A DNA stretch of 64,000 nt from assembly GCA_037013495.1 (NCBI GenBank), contig CM072810.1, positions 76,182,449 through 76,246,448 on the forward strand, written 5' to 3'. The notes under the pieces were generated by a model that saw only the letters and a list, made by a program, of their open reading frames with translations, searched no databases and was not told where the DNA came from. The translations under genes and the position numbers were made by a program. The stretch's first letter is position 1, and each line of letters opens with the position of its first letter. This document shows positions 11,360 to 24,488 of this stretch, in pieces. This stretch comes from Hippophae tibetana. Taxonomy: Eukaryota; Streptophyta; Magnoliopsida; Rosales; Elaeagnaceae.

Positions 11360-12232
11360 ACGAATATTGAGGTGCCGACCAAAAGTGTGTTTAAAAATAT
11401 TCTAAATATTTTCAATATCTAATAATTATTCTCATGATAGTACAAATATACTCATTACGCTTCACAATTTATTTTTTGGATCATAAAATTGCAAGAATAA
11501 TTTTCGAAGCCATTTATGTATAGCGATTTTCTTTTTTAGTGAATTGTTAAATTTAATGTATTATTTTTATGCTTTTTTTCTTCACGGATGGATTATGCAC
11601 GTTACACAACTAAATAGCCATATGAAGGTTGCATTACGTTTAGGGTTTTTTCCGTATAATAGAAAATAGCAGCCTTTTGATGGAGGAAGATTTGATAACT
11701 TTAGTGAAATTACTTTTTAGAAATATGGTTGCTTTTATTCCTGTGGTTCTTGATGGAATGCTCCAATTTGACATATGAAAAGGAGTGATCATCTTTTTTG
11801 GCATCACAAGGTTGGGGTATTATGGACTTGTTGATGTTGTTTTCGTCTGTGTATTTCGTTTCGTATTTATTTTTGAGACCATAGTCTGTTCTTCTTGATC
11901 TTTATTTCTATGTTCAATCAGTCTTTGTTCTTCATAAATAAAAGTGTAGGAAGGAGAAGATTGGTTATACTCTTCAGAGTATTAAAAAAAGCAAATTTGA
12001 GAAATAAGAGTTCCAACTTTAAACGGCCATAACTTTTGACTCGTATATCGAAATTACGATTATAATATATCAAGTTAGAGCTTGTAACGATTCCTATAAT
12101 CTCAGCTATGTGACAGAAGCACCTCATTTTTTGACCAAAAATTCTCCTTTTACATCACCTACCGAGGTCTTAATGTTTTTGTTCCATATAGACTCTTTTG
12201 TTTTGCTTTGGATTTTTTTCAATGCAACTATT
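11360..12232 (+). repeat. Satellite unit 14
   Basis: GACCAAAAG, CATGATAGTAC, GGATCATAAAATTGC, ACGTTTAGGGTTTTTT, CTTGATGGAATGC, CATATGAAAAGG, GTCTGTTC, GTGACAGAAGC. Last CGTTACAC copy of the left domain. Confidence 0.95.
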
Positions 12233-13106
12233 ACGAATATTGAGGTCCCGATGAAAAGTGTGTTTAAAAATATTTTAAATATTTTCAATATGTAATAATT
12301 ATTCTCATGAAAATACAAATATACTCATTACGCTTCACAATTTATTTTTTGGAACATAAATTTGAAAGAATAATTTTCGAAGCCATTTATGTATAGCGAT
12401 TTTCTTTTTTAGTGAATTGTTAAATTTAATATACTATTTTTATGCTTTTTTTCTTCACGGATGGATTATGCACATTACACAACTAAATAGCCATATGAAG
12501 GTTGCATTAGGTTTAGGGTTTTTTCCGTATAATAGAAAACAGCAACCTTTTGAGGGAGGAAGATTTTGATAACTTTAGTGAAATTACTTTTTAGAAATAT
12601 GGTTGCTTTTATTCCTATGGTTCTTGATTGAATGCTCCAATTTGGCATATCAAAAGGAGTGATCATCTTTTATGGCATCACACGGTTGGGGTATTATGGA
12701 CTTGTTGATGTTGTTTTCGTCTGTGTATTTCCTTTCGTATTTATTTTTGAAACCATAGTCTCTTATTCTTGATCTTTATTTTTATGTTCAATCAGTCTTT
12801 GTTCTTCATAAATAAAAGAGTAGGAAAGAGAAGATTGGTTATACTCTTCAGAGTATTAAAAAAAGCAAATTTGAGAAATAAGAGTTCCAACTTTAAACGG
12901 CCATAACTTTTGACTCGTATATCGAAATTACGATTATAATATATCAAGTTAGAGCTTGTAACGATTCCTATAATCTCAGCTATGTGGCAGAAGAACCTCA
13001 TTTTTTGACCAAAAATTCTCCTTTTACATCAGCTACCGAGGTCTTAATGTTTTTGTTCCATATAGACTCTTTTCTTTTGCTTTGGATTTTTTTCAATGCA
13101 ACTATT
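12233..13106 (+). repeat. Satellite unit 15
   Basis: CCCGATG start, AATATACTATTTTT, first CACATTACAC, AGCAACCTTTTGAGGG. Confidence 0.95.
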
Positions 13107-13980
13107 ACGAATATTGAGGTCCCGATGAAAAGTGTGTTTAAAAATATTTTAAATATTTTCAATATCTAATAATTATTCTCATGACAATACAAATATACTC
13201 AGTACGCTTCACAATTTATTTTTTGGATCATAAAATTCAAAGATTAATTTTCGAAGCCATTTATGTATAGCGATTTTCTTTTTTAGTGAATTGTTAAATT
13301 TAATGTATTATTTTTAAGCTTTTTTTCTTCACGGATGGATTGTGCACATTACACAACTAAATAGCCATATGAAGGTTGCATTAGGTTTAGGGTTTTGGTC
13401 CGTATAATAGAAAACAGTAGCCTTATGATGGAGGAAGATTTGATAACTTTAGTGAAATTACTTTTTAGAAATATGGTAGCTTTTATTGCTATGGTTCTTG
13501 ATTGAATGCTCCAATTCGACATATGAAAAGGAGTGATCATCTTTTTTGGCATCAAAAGGTTGGGGTATTATGGACTTGTTGATGTTGTTTTCGTCTGTGT
13601 ATTTCATTTCGTATTTATTTTTGAAACCATAGTCTCTTCTTCTTGATCTTTATTTCGATGTTCAATTAGTCTTTGTTCTTCATAAATAAAAGAGTAGGAA
13701 AGAGAAGATTGGTTATACTCTTCAGAGTATTAAAAAAAGCAAATTTGAGAAATTAGAGTTCCAACTTTAAACGGCCATAACTTTTGACTCGTATATCGAA
13801 ATTACTATTATAATATATCAAGGTAGAGCTTGTAACGATTCCTATAATCTCAGCTATGTGGCAGAAGAAACTCATTTTTTGAACAAAAATTCTCCTTTTA
13901 CATCACGTACCGAGGTCTTAATGTTTTTGTTCCATATAGACTCTTTTCTTTTGCTTTGGATTTTTTTTAATGCAACTATT
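13107..13980 (+). repeat. Satellite unit 16
   Basis: CCCGATG start, CTCAGTACGC, ATTGTGCACATT, TTTTGGTCCG, CATCAAAAGG. Confidence 0.95.
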
Positions 13981-14853
13981 ACGAATATTGAGGTCCCGAC
14001 GAAAAGTGTGTTTAAAAATATTCTAAATATTTTCAATATCTAATAATTATTCTCATGATAGTACAAATATACTCATTACGCTTCACAATTTATTTTTTGG
14101 ATCATAAAATTGAAAGATTAATTTTCGAAGCCATTTATGTATAGCGATTTTCTTTTTTAGTGAATTGTTAAATTTAATGTATTAGTTTTATGCTTTTTTT
14201 CTTCACGGATGTATTATGCACATTACACAACTAAATAGCCATATTAAGGTTGCATTAGGTTAAGGATTTTTTCCGAATAATAGAAAACAGCAGCCTTTTC
14301 ATGGAGGAAGATTTGATAACTTTAGTGAAATTAATTTTTATAAATATGGTAGCTTTTATTCCTGTGGTTCTTGATTGAATGCTCCAATTCGACATATGAA
14401 AAGGAGTGATCATCTTTTTTGGCATCAAAAGGTTGGGGTATTATGGACTTGTTGATGTTGTTTTCGTCTGTGTATTTCGTTTCGTATTTATTTTTGAAAC
14501 CATAGTCTCTTCTTCTTGATCTTTATTTCTATTATCAATCAGTCTTTGTTCTTCATAAATAAAAGAGTAGGAAAGAGAAGATTGGTTATACTCTTTAGAG
14601 TATTAAAAAAAGCAAATTTGAGAAATAAGAGTTCCAACTTTAAACGGCCATAACTTTTGACTCGTATATCGAAATTACGATTATAATATATCAAGTTAGA
14701 GCTTGTAACGATTCCTATAATCTCAGCTATGCGGCAGAAGAACCTCATTTTTTAGCCAAAAATTCTCCTTTTACATCACCTACCGAGGTCTTAATGTTTT
14801 TGTTCCATATAGACCCTTTTGTTTTGCTTTGGATTTTTTTCAATGCAACTATT
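13981..14853 (+). repeat. Satellite unit 17
   Basis: CCCGACG start, CATGATAGTAC, ATATTAAGG, TTAAGGATTTTTTCC, CTTTTCATGG, CTATTATCAATCAG. Confidence 0.95.
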
Positions 14854-15726
14854 ACGAATATTGAGGTGCCGATGAAAAGTGTGTTTAAAAATATTCTAAA
14901 TATTTTCAATATCTAATAATTATTCTCATGACAATACAAATGTACTCATTACGCTTCACAATTTATTTTTTGGATCATAAAATTGAAGGATTAATTTTCG
15001 AAGCCGTTTATGTATAGCGATTTTATTTTTTAGTGAATTCTTAAATTTAATGTATTAATTTTATGCTTTTTTTCTTCACGGATGGATTATGCACATTACA
15101 AAACTAAATAGCCATATTAAGGTTGCATTAGGTTTAGGGTTTTTTCCGTATAATAGAAAACAGCAGCCTTTTGATGGAGGAAGATTTGACAACTTTAGTG
15201 AAATTTCTTTTTAGAAATATGGTTGCTTTTATTCCTGTGGTTCTTGATTAAACGCTCCAATTCGACATATGAAAAGGAGTGATCATCTTTTTTGGCATAT
15301 AAAGGTTAGGGTATAATGGACTTGTTGATCTTGTTTTCGTCTATGTATTTCGTTTCGTATTTATTTTTGAAACCATAGTCTCTTCTTCTTGATCTTTATT
15401 TCTATATTCAATCAGTCTTTGTTCTTCATAAATAAAAGAGTACGAAAGAGAAGATTGGTTATACTCTCCAGAGTCTTAAAAAATCCAAATTTGAGAAATA
15501 AGAGTTCCAACTTTAAACGGCCATAACTTTTGACTCGTATATCGAAATTACTATTACAATATATCAAGTTAGAGCTTGTAACAATTCCTATAATCTCAGC
15601 TATGTGGCAGAAGAACCTCATTTTTTGAAGAAAAATTCTCCTTTTACATCACCTACCGAGTTCTTAATGTTTTTGTTCCATATAGACCCTTTTGTTTTGC
15701 TTTGGATTTTTTTCAATGCAACTATT
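14854..15726 (+). repeat. Satellite unit 18
   Basis: GATGAAAAG, AAATGTACTC, GAAGCCGTTTATG, ATTAATTTTATGC, ATTACAAAACT, GACAACTTTAG, TATAAAGGTTAGGG. Confidence 0.95.
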
Positions 15727-16600
15727 ACGAATATTGAGGTGCCGATGAAAAGTGTGTTTAAAAATATTCTAAATATTTTCAATATCTAATAATTATTCTC
15801 ATGACAATACAAATGTACTCATTACGCTTCACAATTTATTTTTTGGATCATAAAATTGAAAGATTAATTTTCGAAGCCGTTTATATATAGCGATTTTTTT
15901 TTTTAGTGAATTCTTAAATTTAATGTATTAATTTTATGCTTTTTTTCTTCACGGATGGATTATGCACATTACAAAAGTAAATAGCCATATTAAGGTTGCA
16001 TTAGGTTTAGGGTTTTTTACCGTATAATAGAAAACAGTAGCCTTATGATGGAGGAAGATTTGATAACTTTAGTGAAATTACTTTTTAGAAATATGTTTGC
16101 TTTTATTCCTATGGTTCTTGATTGAACGCTCCAATTCGACATATGAAAAGGAGTGATCATCTTTTTTGGCATCACAAGGTTGGGGTATTATGGACTTGTT
16201 GATGTTGTTTTCGTCAGTGTATTTCGTTTCGTATTTATTTTTGAAACCATAGTCTCTTCTTCTTGATCTTTATTTCTATGTTCAATCAATCTTTGTTCTT
16301 CATAAATAAAAGAGTAGGAAAAAGAAGATGGGTTATACTCTTCATAGTATTAAAAAAAGCAAATTTGGGAAATAAGAGTTCTAACTTTAAACGGCCATAA
16401 CTTTTGACTCGTATATCGAAATTACTATTATAATATATCAAGTTAGAGCTTGTAACGATTCCTATAATCTCTGCTATGTGGCAGAAGAACCTCATTTTTT
16501 GAAGAAAAATTCTCCTCTTACATCACCTACCGAGGTCTTAATGTTTTTGTTCCATATAGACCCCTTTGTTTTGCTTTGGATTTCTTTCAATGCAAATATT
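15727..16600 (+). repeat. Satellite unit 19
   Basis: Sister of unit 18 in its first half (AAATGTACTC, GAAGCCGTTTATAT, ATTACAAAAGT). The second half carries TTCATAGTATT and TTTGGGAAAT. Confidence 0.95.
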
Positions 16601-17474
16601 ACGAATATTGAGGTGCCGACGAAAAGTGTGTTTAAAAATATTCTAAATATTTTCAATATCTAATAATTATTCTCATGACAATGAAAATATACTCATTACG
16701 CTTCACAATTTATTTTTTGGAACATAAATTTGAATGATTAATTTTCGAAGCCATTTATGTGTAGCGATTTTCTTTTTTAGTGAATTGTTAAATTTAATGT
16801 ATTATTTTTATCCTTTTTTTCTTGACGGATGGAATATGCACATTACACAACTAAATAGCCATATTAAGGTTGCATTAGGTTTGGGGTTTTGTTCCGTATA
16901 ATAGAAAACAGTAGCCTTATGATGGAGGAAGATTTGATAACCTTTGTGAAATTACTTTTTAGAAATATGGTTGCTTTTATTCCTGTGGTTCTTGATTGAA
17001 TGCTCCAATTCGACATATCAAAAGGAGTGATCATCTTTTTTGGCATCAATCGGTTGGGGTATTATGGACTTGTTGATGTTGTTTTCGACTGTGTATTTCG
17101 TTTCCTATTTATTTTTGAAACCATAGTCTCTTCTTCTTGATCTTTATTTCTATGTTCAATTAGTCTTTGTTCTTCATAAATAAAAGAGTAGGAAAAAGAA
17201 GATTGGTTATACGGTTCAGAGTATTAAAAAAAGCAAATTTGAGAAATAAGAGTTCCAACTTTAAACGGCCATAACTTTTGACTCGTATATCAAAATTCCT
17301 ATTATAATATATCAAGTTAGAGCTTCTAACGATTCCTATAATCTCAGTTATGTGGCAGAAGAACCTCATTTTTTGAAGAAAAATTCTCCTTTTACATCAC
17401 CTACCGAGGTCTTAATGTTTTTGTTCCATATAGACCCTTTTGTTTTGCTTTCGATTTTTTTCAATGCCACTATT
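16601..17474 (+). repeat. Satellite unit 20
   Basis: GACGAAAAG after TTTCTTTCAATGCAAAT, AATGAAAATATAC, TATGTGTAGCG, TTTCTTGACGG, CAATCGGTTGGGG. Confidence 0.95.
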
Positions 17475-18348
17475 TTGAATATTGAGGTGCCGATGAAAAG
17501 TGTGTTTAAAAATATTCTAAATATTTTCAATATCTAATAATTATTCTCATGACAATACAAATATACGCATTACGCTTCACAATTTATTTTTTGGATCATA
17601 AAATTGAAAGATTAATTTTCGAAGCCGTTTATGTATAGCGATTTTCTTTTTTAGTGAATTGTTAAATTTAATGTATTAATTTTATGCTTTTTTTCTTCAC
17701 GGATGGATTATGCAAGTTACACAACTAAATAGCCATATGAAGGTTGCATTAGGTTTATTGTTTTGTTCCGTATAATAGAAAACAGTAGCCTTATGATGGA
17801 GGAAGATTTGATAACTTTAGTGAAATTACTTTTTAGAAATATGGTTGCTTTTATTCCTATGGTTCTTGATTGAACGCTCCAATTCGACATATGAAAAGGA
17901 GTGATCAACTTTTTTGGCATCACAAGGTTGGGGTATTAGGGACTTGTTGATGTTGTTTTCGTCTGTGTATTTCATTTCGTATTTATTTTTGAAACCATAG
18001 TCTCTTCTTCTTGATCTTTATTTCTATGTTCAATCAGTCTTTCTTCTTCATAAATAAAAGAGTAGGAAAGAGAAGATGGGTTATACTCTTCACAGTATTA
18101 AAAAAAGCAAATTTGGGAAATAAGAGTTCCAACTTTAAACGGCCATAACTTTTGACTCGTATATCGAAATTACTATTATAATATATCAAGTTAGAGCTTG
18201 TAACGATTCCTATAATCTCAGCTATGTGGCAGAAGAACCTCTTTTTTTGAACAAAAAATCTCCTTTTACATCACCTACCGAGGTCTTAATGTTTTTGTTC
18301 CATATGGACCCCTTTGTTTTGCTTTGGATTTCCTTCAATGCAAATATT
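17475..18348 (+). repeat. Satellite unit 21
   Basis: Starts TTGAATATTG. GATGAAAAG, GAAGCCGTTTATG, GCAAGTTACAC, GTTTATTGTTTTG, GAACGCTCC, GATCAACTTTTTTGG. Confidence 0.95.
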
Positions 18349-19222
18349 ACGAATATTGAGGTGCCGACGAAAAGTGTGTTTAAAAATATTCTTAATATTT
18401 TCAATATCTAATAATTATTCTCATCACAATACAAATATACTCATTACGCTTCACAATTTATTTTTTGGAATATAAATTTGAAAGATTAATTTTCGAAGCC
18501 ATTTATGTATAGCGATTTTCTTTTTTAGTGAATTGTTAAATTTAATGTATTATTTTTATGCTTTTTTTCTTCACGGATGGAATATGCACATTACACAACT
18601 AAATAGCCATATTAAGGTTGCATTAGGTTTGTGGTTTTGTTCCTTATAATAGAAAACAGTAGCCTTATGATGGAGGAAGATTTGATAACTTTGGTGAAAT
18701 TACTTTTTAGAAATATTGTTGCTTTTCTTTCTGGGGTTCTTCATTGAATGCTACAATTCGACATTTCAAAAGGAGTGATCAACTTTTTTGGCAGAACAAG
18801 GTTGGGGTATTATGGACTTGTTGATGTTTTTTTCGTCTGTGTATTTCGTTTCGTATTTATTTTTGAAACCATAGTCTCTTCTTCTTGATCTTTATTTCTA
18901 TGTTCAATCAATCTTTGTTCTTCATAAATAAAAGAGTAGGAAAAAGAAGATGGGTTATACACTTCATAGTGTTAAAAAAATAAAATTTGATAAATAAGAG
19001 TTCCAACAATAAACGGCTATAACTTTTGACTCGTATATCGAAATTACTATTATAATATATCAAATCGGAACTTGTAACGATTCCTATAATCTCCGTTACG
19101 TGGCAGAAGAACCTTATTTTTTGAAGAAAAATTCTCCTTTTACATCACCTACCAAGGTCTTAATGTTTTTGTCGCATATAGAACTTTTTTTTTTGCTTTG
19201 GATTTTTTTCAATGCAACTATT
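18349..19222 (+). repeat. Satellite unit 22
   Basis: GACGAAAAG. First copy with TTTCTTTCTGGGG, CAGAACAAGG, AACAATAAACGGCT and AAATCGGAAC. Confidence 0.95.
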
Positions 19223-20110
19223 ACGAATATTGAGGTGCCGATGAAAAGTGTGTTTAAAACTATTCTCAATATTTTAAATATCTAATAAATATTCTCATGA
19301 TAATAAAAATATACTCATTACGCTTCACAACTTACTTTTTGGAATATAAAATTGAAAGATTAATTTTCGAAGCCATTTATATATAACGATTTTCTTTTTT
19401 AGTGAATTGTTAAATTTAATATATTATTTTTCATTATTATTTTTATGCTTTTTTTCTTCACGGATGGATTATGCACATTACATAACTAAATAGCCATATT
19501 AAGGTTGCATTAGGTTTAGGGTTTTGTTCCGTATAATAGAAAACAATAGCCTTTTGATGGAGGAAGATTTGATAACTTTAGTGAAATTTGTTTTTAGAAA
19601 TATTGTCGCTTTTATTCCTGTGGTTCTTGATTGAATGCTCCAATTCGACATATGAAAAGGAGTGATCATCTTTTTTGGCATCACAAGGTTGGGGTATTAT
19701 GGTCTTGTTTATGTTGTTTTCGTCTGTGTATTTCGTTTCGTATTTATTTTTGAAACCATAGTTTCTTCTTCTGGATCTTTATTTCTATGTTCAATCAATC
19801 TTTGTTCTTCATAAATAAAAGAGAAGGAAAAAGAAGATGGGTTATACTCTTCACAGTATTAAAAAAAGAAACTTGGAGAAATAAGAGTTCCAACTTTAAA
19901 CGGCCATAACTTTTGACTCGTATATCGAAATTACTATTATAATATATCAAGTTAGAGCTTGTAACGATTCCTATAATCTCATCTATGTGGCAGAAGAACC
20001 TCATTTTTTGAACAAAAATTCTCCTTTTACAACACCTACCGGGGTCTTAATTTTTTTGTTCCATATAGACCCTTTTGTTTTGCTTTGGAATTTATTTCAA
20101 TGCAACTATT
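19223..20110 (+). repeat. Satellite unit 23, first with 13-bp insertion
   Basis: AAAACTATTCTC, CTTACTTTTTGG, insertion at about 19,430-19,443, AATTTGTTTTTAG, CTTCTGGATC, ends CTACCGGGG and GGAATTTATTTC. 888 bp. Confidence 0.95.
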
Positions 20111-20988
20111 ACGAATATTGAGGTGCCGATCGACGAAAAGTGTGTTTAAAAATATTCTAAATATTTTCAATATCTAATAATAATTCTCATGACAATACAA
20201 ATATACTCATTACGCTTCACAATTTATTTTTTGGAACATAAATTTGAAAGATTAATTTTTGAAGCCATTTATGTATAGCGATTTTCTTTTTTAGTGAATT
20301 GTTAAATTTAATGTATTATTTTTATGCTTTTTTTCTTCACCGATGGATTATGCACATTACAAAACTAAATAGCCATATTAAGGTTGCATTAGGTTTGGGG
20401 TTTTGTTCCATATAATAGAAAACAGTAGCCTTATGATGGAGGAAGATTTGATAACTTTAGTGAAATTACTTTTTAGAAATATTGTTGCTTTTATTGCTGT
20501 GTTTTCTTGATTGAATGCTCCAATTCGACATATCAAAAGGAGTGATCATCTTTTTTGGCATTACAAGGTTGGGGTATTATGGACATGTTTATGTAGTTTT
20601 CCTCTGTGTATTTCGGTTCGTATTTATTTTTGAAACCATAGTCTCTTCTTCTTGATCTTTATTTCTATGTTCAATCAGTCTTTGTTCTTCATAAATAAAA
20701 GAGTAGGAAAGAGAAGATTGGTTATACTCTTCAGAGTATTAAAAAAAGCAAGTTTCAGAAATAAGAGTTCCAACTTTAAACGGCCATAACTTTTGACTCG
20801 TATATCGAAATTACCATTATAATATATCAAGTTAGAGCTTGTAACGATTCCTATAATCTCAGCTATGTGGCAGAAGAACCTCATTTTTTGACCAAAAATT
20901 CTCCTTTTACATCACCTACAGAGGTCTTAATGTTTTTGTTCTATATAACCCTTTTGTTTTGCTTTGGATTTTTTTCAATGCAACTATT
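20111..20988 (+). repeat. Satellite unit 24, first with 4-bp insertion
   Basis: GCCGATCGACG at 20,125. TTCACCGATGG, GTGTTTTCTTGATT, AAGTTTCAGAAAT. 878 bp. Confidence 0.95.
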
Positions 20989-21861
20989 ACGAATATTGAG
21001 GTGCCGATGAAAAGTGTGTTTAAAAATATTCTAACTATTTTAAATATCTAATAATAATTCTCATGACAATACAAATATACTCATTACGCTTCACAATTTA
21101 TTTTTTGGATCATAAAATTGAAAGATTAATTTTCGAAGCCGTTTGTGTATAGCGATTTTCTTTTTTAGTGAATTGTTAAATTTAATGTATTAATTTTATG
21201 CTTTTTTTGTTCACGGATGGATTATGCACATTACAAAACTAAATAGCCATATTAAGGTTGCATTACATTTAGGGTTTTTTTTTCGTATAATAGAAAACAA
21301 TAGCCTTTTGATGGAGGAAAATTTGATAACTTTAGTGAAATTACTTTTTAGAAATATTGTTGCTTTATTCCTGTGGTTCTTGATTGAACGCTCCAATTCG
21401 ACATATGAAAAGGAGTGATAAACTTTTTTGGCATCACAAGGTTGGGGAATTATGGACTTGTTGCGTTGTTTTCGTGTGTGTATTTCGTTTCGTATTTATT
21501 TTTGAAACCATAGTCTCTTCTTCTTGATCTTTATTTCTATGTTCAATCAATCTTTGTTCTTCATAAATAAAAGAGTAGGAAAAAGAAGATGGGTTATACT
21601 CTTCAGAGTATTAAAAAAAGAAAATTTGAGAAATAAGAGATCCAACTTTAAACGGCCATAACTTTTCACTCCTATATCAAAATTACTATTATAATATATC
21701 AAGTTAGAGCTTCTAACGATTCCTATAATCTCAGCTATGTGGCAGAAGAAACTCATTTTTTGAGGAAAAATTATCCTCCCACATCACCTACCGAGGTCTT
21801 AATGTTTTTGTTCCATATAGACCCTTTTGTTTTGCTTTGGATTTTTTTCAATACAACTATT
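20989..21861 (+). repeat. Satellite unit 25
   Basis: GATGAAAAG, GAAGCCGTTTGTG, TTTGTTCACGG, GAACGCTCC, TTTTCACTCCTATATC. Confidence 0.95.
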
Positions 21862-22735
21862 ACAAATATTGAGGTGCTGACGAAAAGTGTGTTTAAAATA
21901 ATTCTAAATATTTTCAATATCTAATAATTATTCTCATGACAATACAAATATACTCATTACGCTTCACAATTTATTTTTTGGATCATAAAATTGAAAGATT
22001 AATTTTCGAAGCCATTTTTGTATAGCGATTTTCTTTTTTAGTGAATTGTTAAATTTAATGTATTATTTTATGCTTTTTTTCTTCACGGATGGATTATGCA
22101 CATTACACAACTAAATAGCCATATGAAGGTTTCATTAGGTTTAGGGTTTTGGTCCGTATAATAGAAAACAGTAGCCTTATGATGGAGGAAGATTTGATAA
22201 CTTTAGTGAAATTACTTTTTAGAAATATGGTTGCTTTTATTCCTATGGTTCATGATTGAACGCTCCAATTCGACATATGAAAAGGAGTGATCAACTTTTT
22301 TGGCATCACAAGGTTGGGGTATTAGGGACTTGTTGATGTTGTTTTCGTCTGTGTATTTCGTTTCGTATTTATTTTTGAAACCATAGTCTCTTCTTCTTGA
22401 TCTTTATTTCTATATTCAATCAATCTTTGTTCTTCATAAATAAAAGAGTAGGAAAAATAAGATGGGTTATACTCTTCACAGTATTAAAAAAAGAAAATTT
22501 GAGAAATAAGAATTCCAACTTTAAACGGCCATAACTTTTGACTCGTATATCGAAATTACTATAATAATATATCAAGTTAGAGCTTGTAACGATTCCTATA
22601 ATCTCAGCTATGGGGCAGAAGAACCTTATTTTTTGACCAAAAATTCTCCTTTTACAACACCTACCGGGGTCTTAATTTTTTTGTTCCATATAGACCCTTT
22701 TGTTTTGCTTTGGAATTTATTTCAAAGCAACTATT
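21862..22735 (+). repeat. Satellite unit 26
   Basis: Starts ACAAATATTG, GAGGTGCTGACG, GGATCATAAAATTG, GGTTTCATTAGG, TTCATGATTGAACGC. The last 245 bp already belong to the 1,753-bp dimer. Confidence 0.95.
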
Positions 22736-23613
22736 ACGAATATTGAGGTGCCGATCGACGAAAAGTGTGTTTAAAATATTCTAAATATTCTCAATATCTA
22801 ATAATTATTCTCATGACAATACAAATATACTCATTACGCTTCACAATTTATTTTTTGGAACATAAATTTGAAAGATTTATTTTCGAAGCCATTTATGTAT
22901 AGCGATTTTCTTTTTTAGTGAATTGTTAAATTTAATGTATTATTTTTATGTTTTTTTTCTTCACGGATGGAATATGCACATTACATAACTAAATAGCCAT
23001 ATTAAGGTTGCATTAGGTTTGGGGTTTTGTTCCGTATAATAGAAAACAGTATCCTTATGATGGAGGAAGATTTGATAACTTTAGTGAAATTACTTTTTAG
23101 AAATATTGTTGCTTTTATTCCTGTGTTTCTTGATTGAATGCTCCAATTCGACATATCAAAAGGAGTGATCATCTTTTTTGGCATTACAAGGTTGGGGTAT
23201 TATGGACATGTTGATGTTGTTTTCCTCTGGGTATTTCGTTTCGTATTTATTTTTGAAACCATAGTCTCTTCTTCTTGATCTTTATTTCTATGTTCAATCA
23301 GTCTTTGTTCTTCATAAATAAAAGAGTAGGAAAGAGAAGATTGGTTATACTCTTTAGAGTATTAAAAAAAGCAAGTTTCAGAAATAATAGTTCCAACTTT
23401 AAACGGCCATAACTTTTGACTCGTATATCGAAATTACCATTATAATATATCAAGTTAGAGCTTGTAACGATTCCTATAATCTTAGCTATGTGGCAGAAGA
23501 ATCTCATTTTTTGAAGAAAAATTATCCTCTTACATCACCTACCGAGGTCTTAATGTTTTTGTTACATATAGACCCTTTTGTTTTGCTTTGGATTTTTTTT
23601 CAATACAACTATT
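22736..23613 (+). repeat. Satellite unit 27 (1,753-bp dimer, form A)
   Basis: GCCGATCGACG, AATATTCTCAATATC, GATTTATTTTCG, CAGTATCCTTATG, CTCTGGGTATTTC, AGAATCTC. Confidence 0.95.
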
Positions 23614-24488
23614 ACGAATATTGAGGTGCTGACGAAAAGTGTGTTTAAAAATATTCTAAATATTTTCAATATCTAATAATTATTCTCATGACAATACAAA
23701 TATACTCATTACGCTTCACAATTTATTTTTCGGAACATAAATTTGAAAGATTAATTTTCGAAGCCATTTATGTATAGCGATTTTCTTTTTTAGTGAATTG
23801 TTAAATTTAATGTATTATTTTTATGCTTTTTTTCTTCACGGATGGAATATGCACATTACACAACTAAATAGCCATATTAAGGTTGCATTAGGTTTGGGGT
23901 TTTGTTCCGTATAATAGAAAACATTAGCCCTATGATGGAGGAAGATTTGATAACTTTAGTGAAATTACTTTTTAGAAATATTGTTGCTTTCCTTTCTGGG
24001 GTTCTTCATTGAATGCTACAATTCGACATTTCAAAAGGAGTGATCAACTTTTTTGGCATCACAAGGTTGGGGTATTAGGGACTTGTTGATGTTGTTTTCG
24101 TCTGTGTATTTCGTTTCGTATTTATTTTTGAAACCATAGTATCTTCTTCTTGATCTTTATTTCTATGTTGAATCAATCTTTGTTCTTCATAAATGAAAGA
24201 GTAGGAAAAAGAAGATGGGTTATAGTCTTCACAGTATTAAAAAAAGAAAATTTGAGAAATAAGAATTCCAACTTTAAACGGCCATAACTTTTGACTCGTA
24301 TATCGAAATTACTATAATAATATATCAAGTTAGAGCTTGTAACGATTCCTATAATCTCAGCTATGGGGCAGAAGAACCTCATTTTTTGACCAAAAATTCT
24401 CCTTTTACAACACCTACCGGGGTCTTAATTTTTTTGTTCCATATAGACCCTTTTGTTTTGCTTTGGAATTTATTTCAAAGCAACTATT
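23614..24488 (+). repeat. Satellite unit 28 (dimer, form B)
   Basis: GAGGTGCTGACG, TTTTTCGGAAC, CATTAGCCCTATG, CTGGGGTTCTTC, CATTTCAAAAGG, ATGGGGCAGAAG. Confidence 0.95.

Larger units (their letters stand above)
1..12232 (+). repeat. Left domain: near-identical 873-874 bp units with CGTTACAC
   Basis: Units 1-14 share GCACGTTACAC at offset 239 and mostly the ATATGAAGG version at offset 262. Neighbours differ by few bases. Units 1 and 2 differ, as far as I can see, only at 517/1391 (G versus T). Close identity means recent amplification. From unit 9 on, a second variant of the 560-580 segment (TTGTTCTTCATAAATAA, GAGTAGG) replaces TTTTTTCTTCATAAATAA, and units grow more diverse towards 12 kb. 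Confidence 0.85.
12233..19222 (+). repeat. Second domain: diverged 873-874 bp units with CATTAC and GGATCATAAAATTG
   Basis: Units 15-22 carry CACATTAC (or CAAGTTAC once) at offset 240. Most have GGATCATAAAATTG at 120 and GATGAAAAG or CCCGATG at 20, and many have GTTTAGGGTTTT at 278. Neighbours show many more scattered differences than in the left domain, with no clear higher-order period, so this segment looks older or less homogenised. Confidence 0.75.

Noticed and set aside
12507-12520. GTTTAGGGTTTT resembling the plant telomere heptamer TTTAGGG
   Set aside because: It is one heptamer per unit, in only some sub-families (others have GTTTATGG, GTTTGTGG, GTTTGGGG), so it is a point variant, not a telomeric tract.
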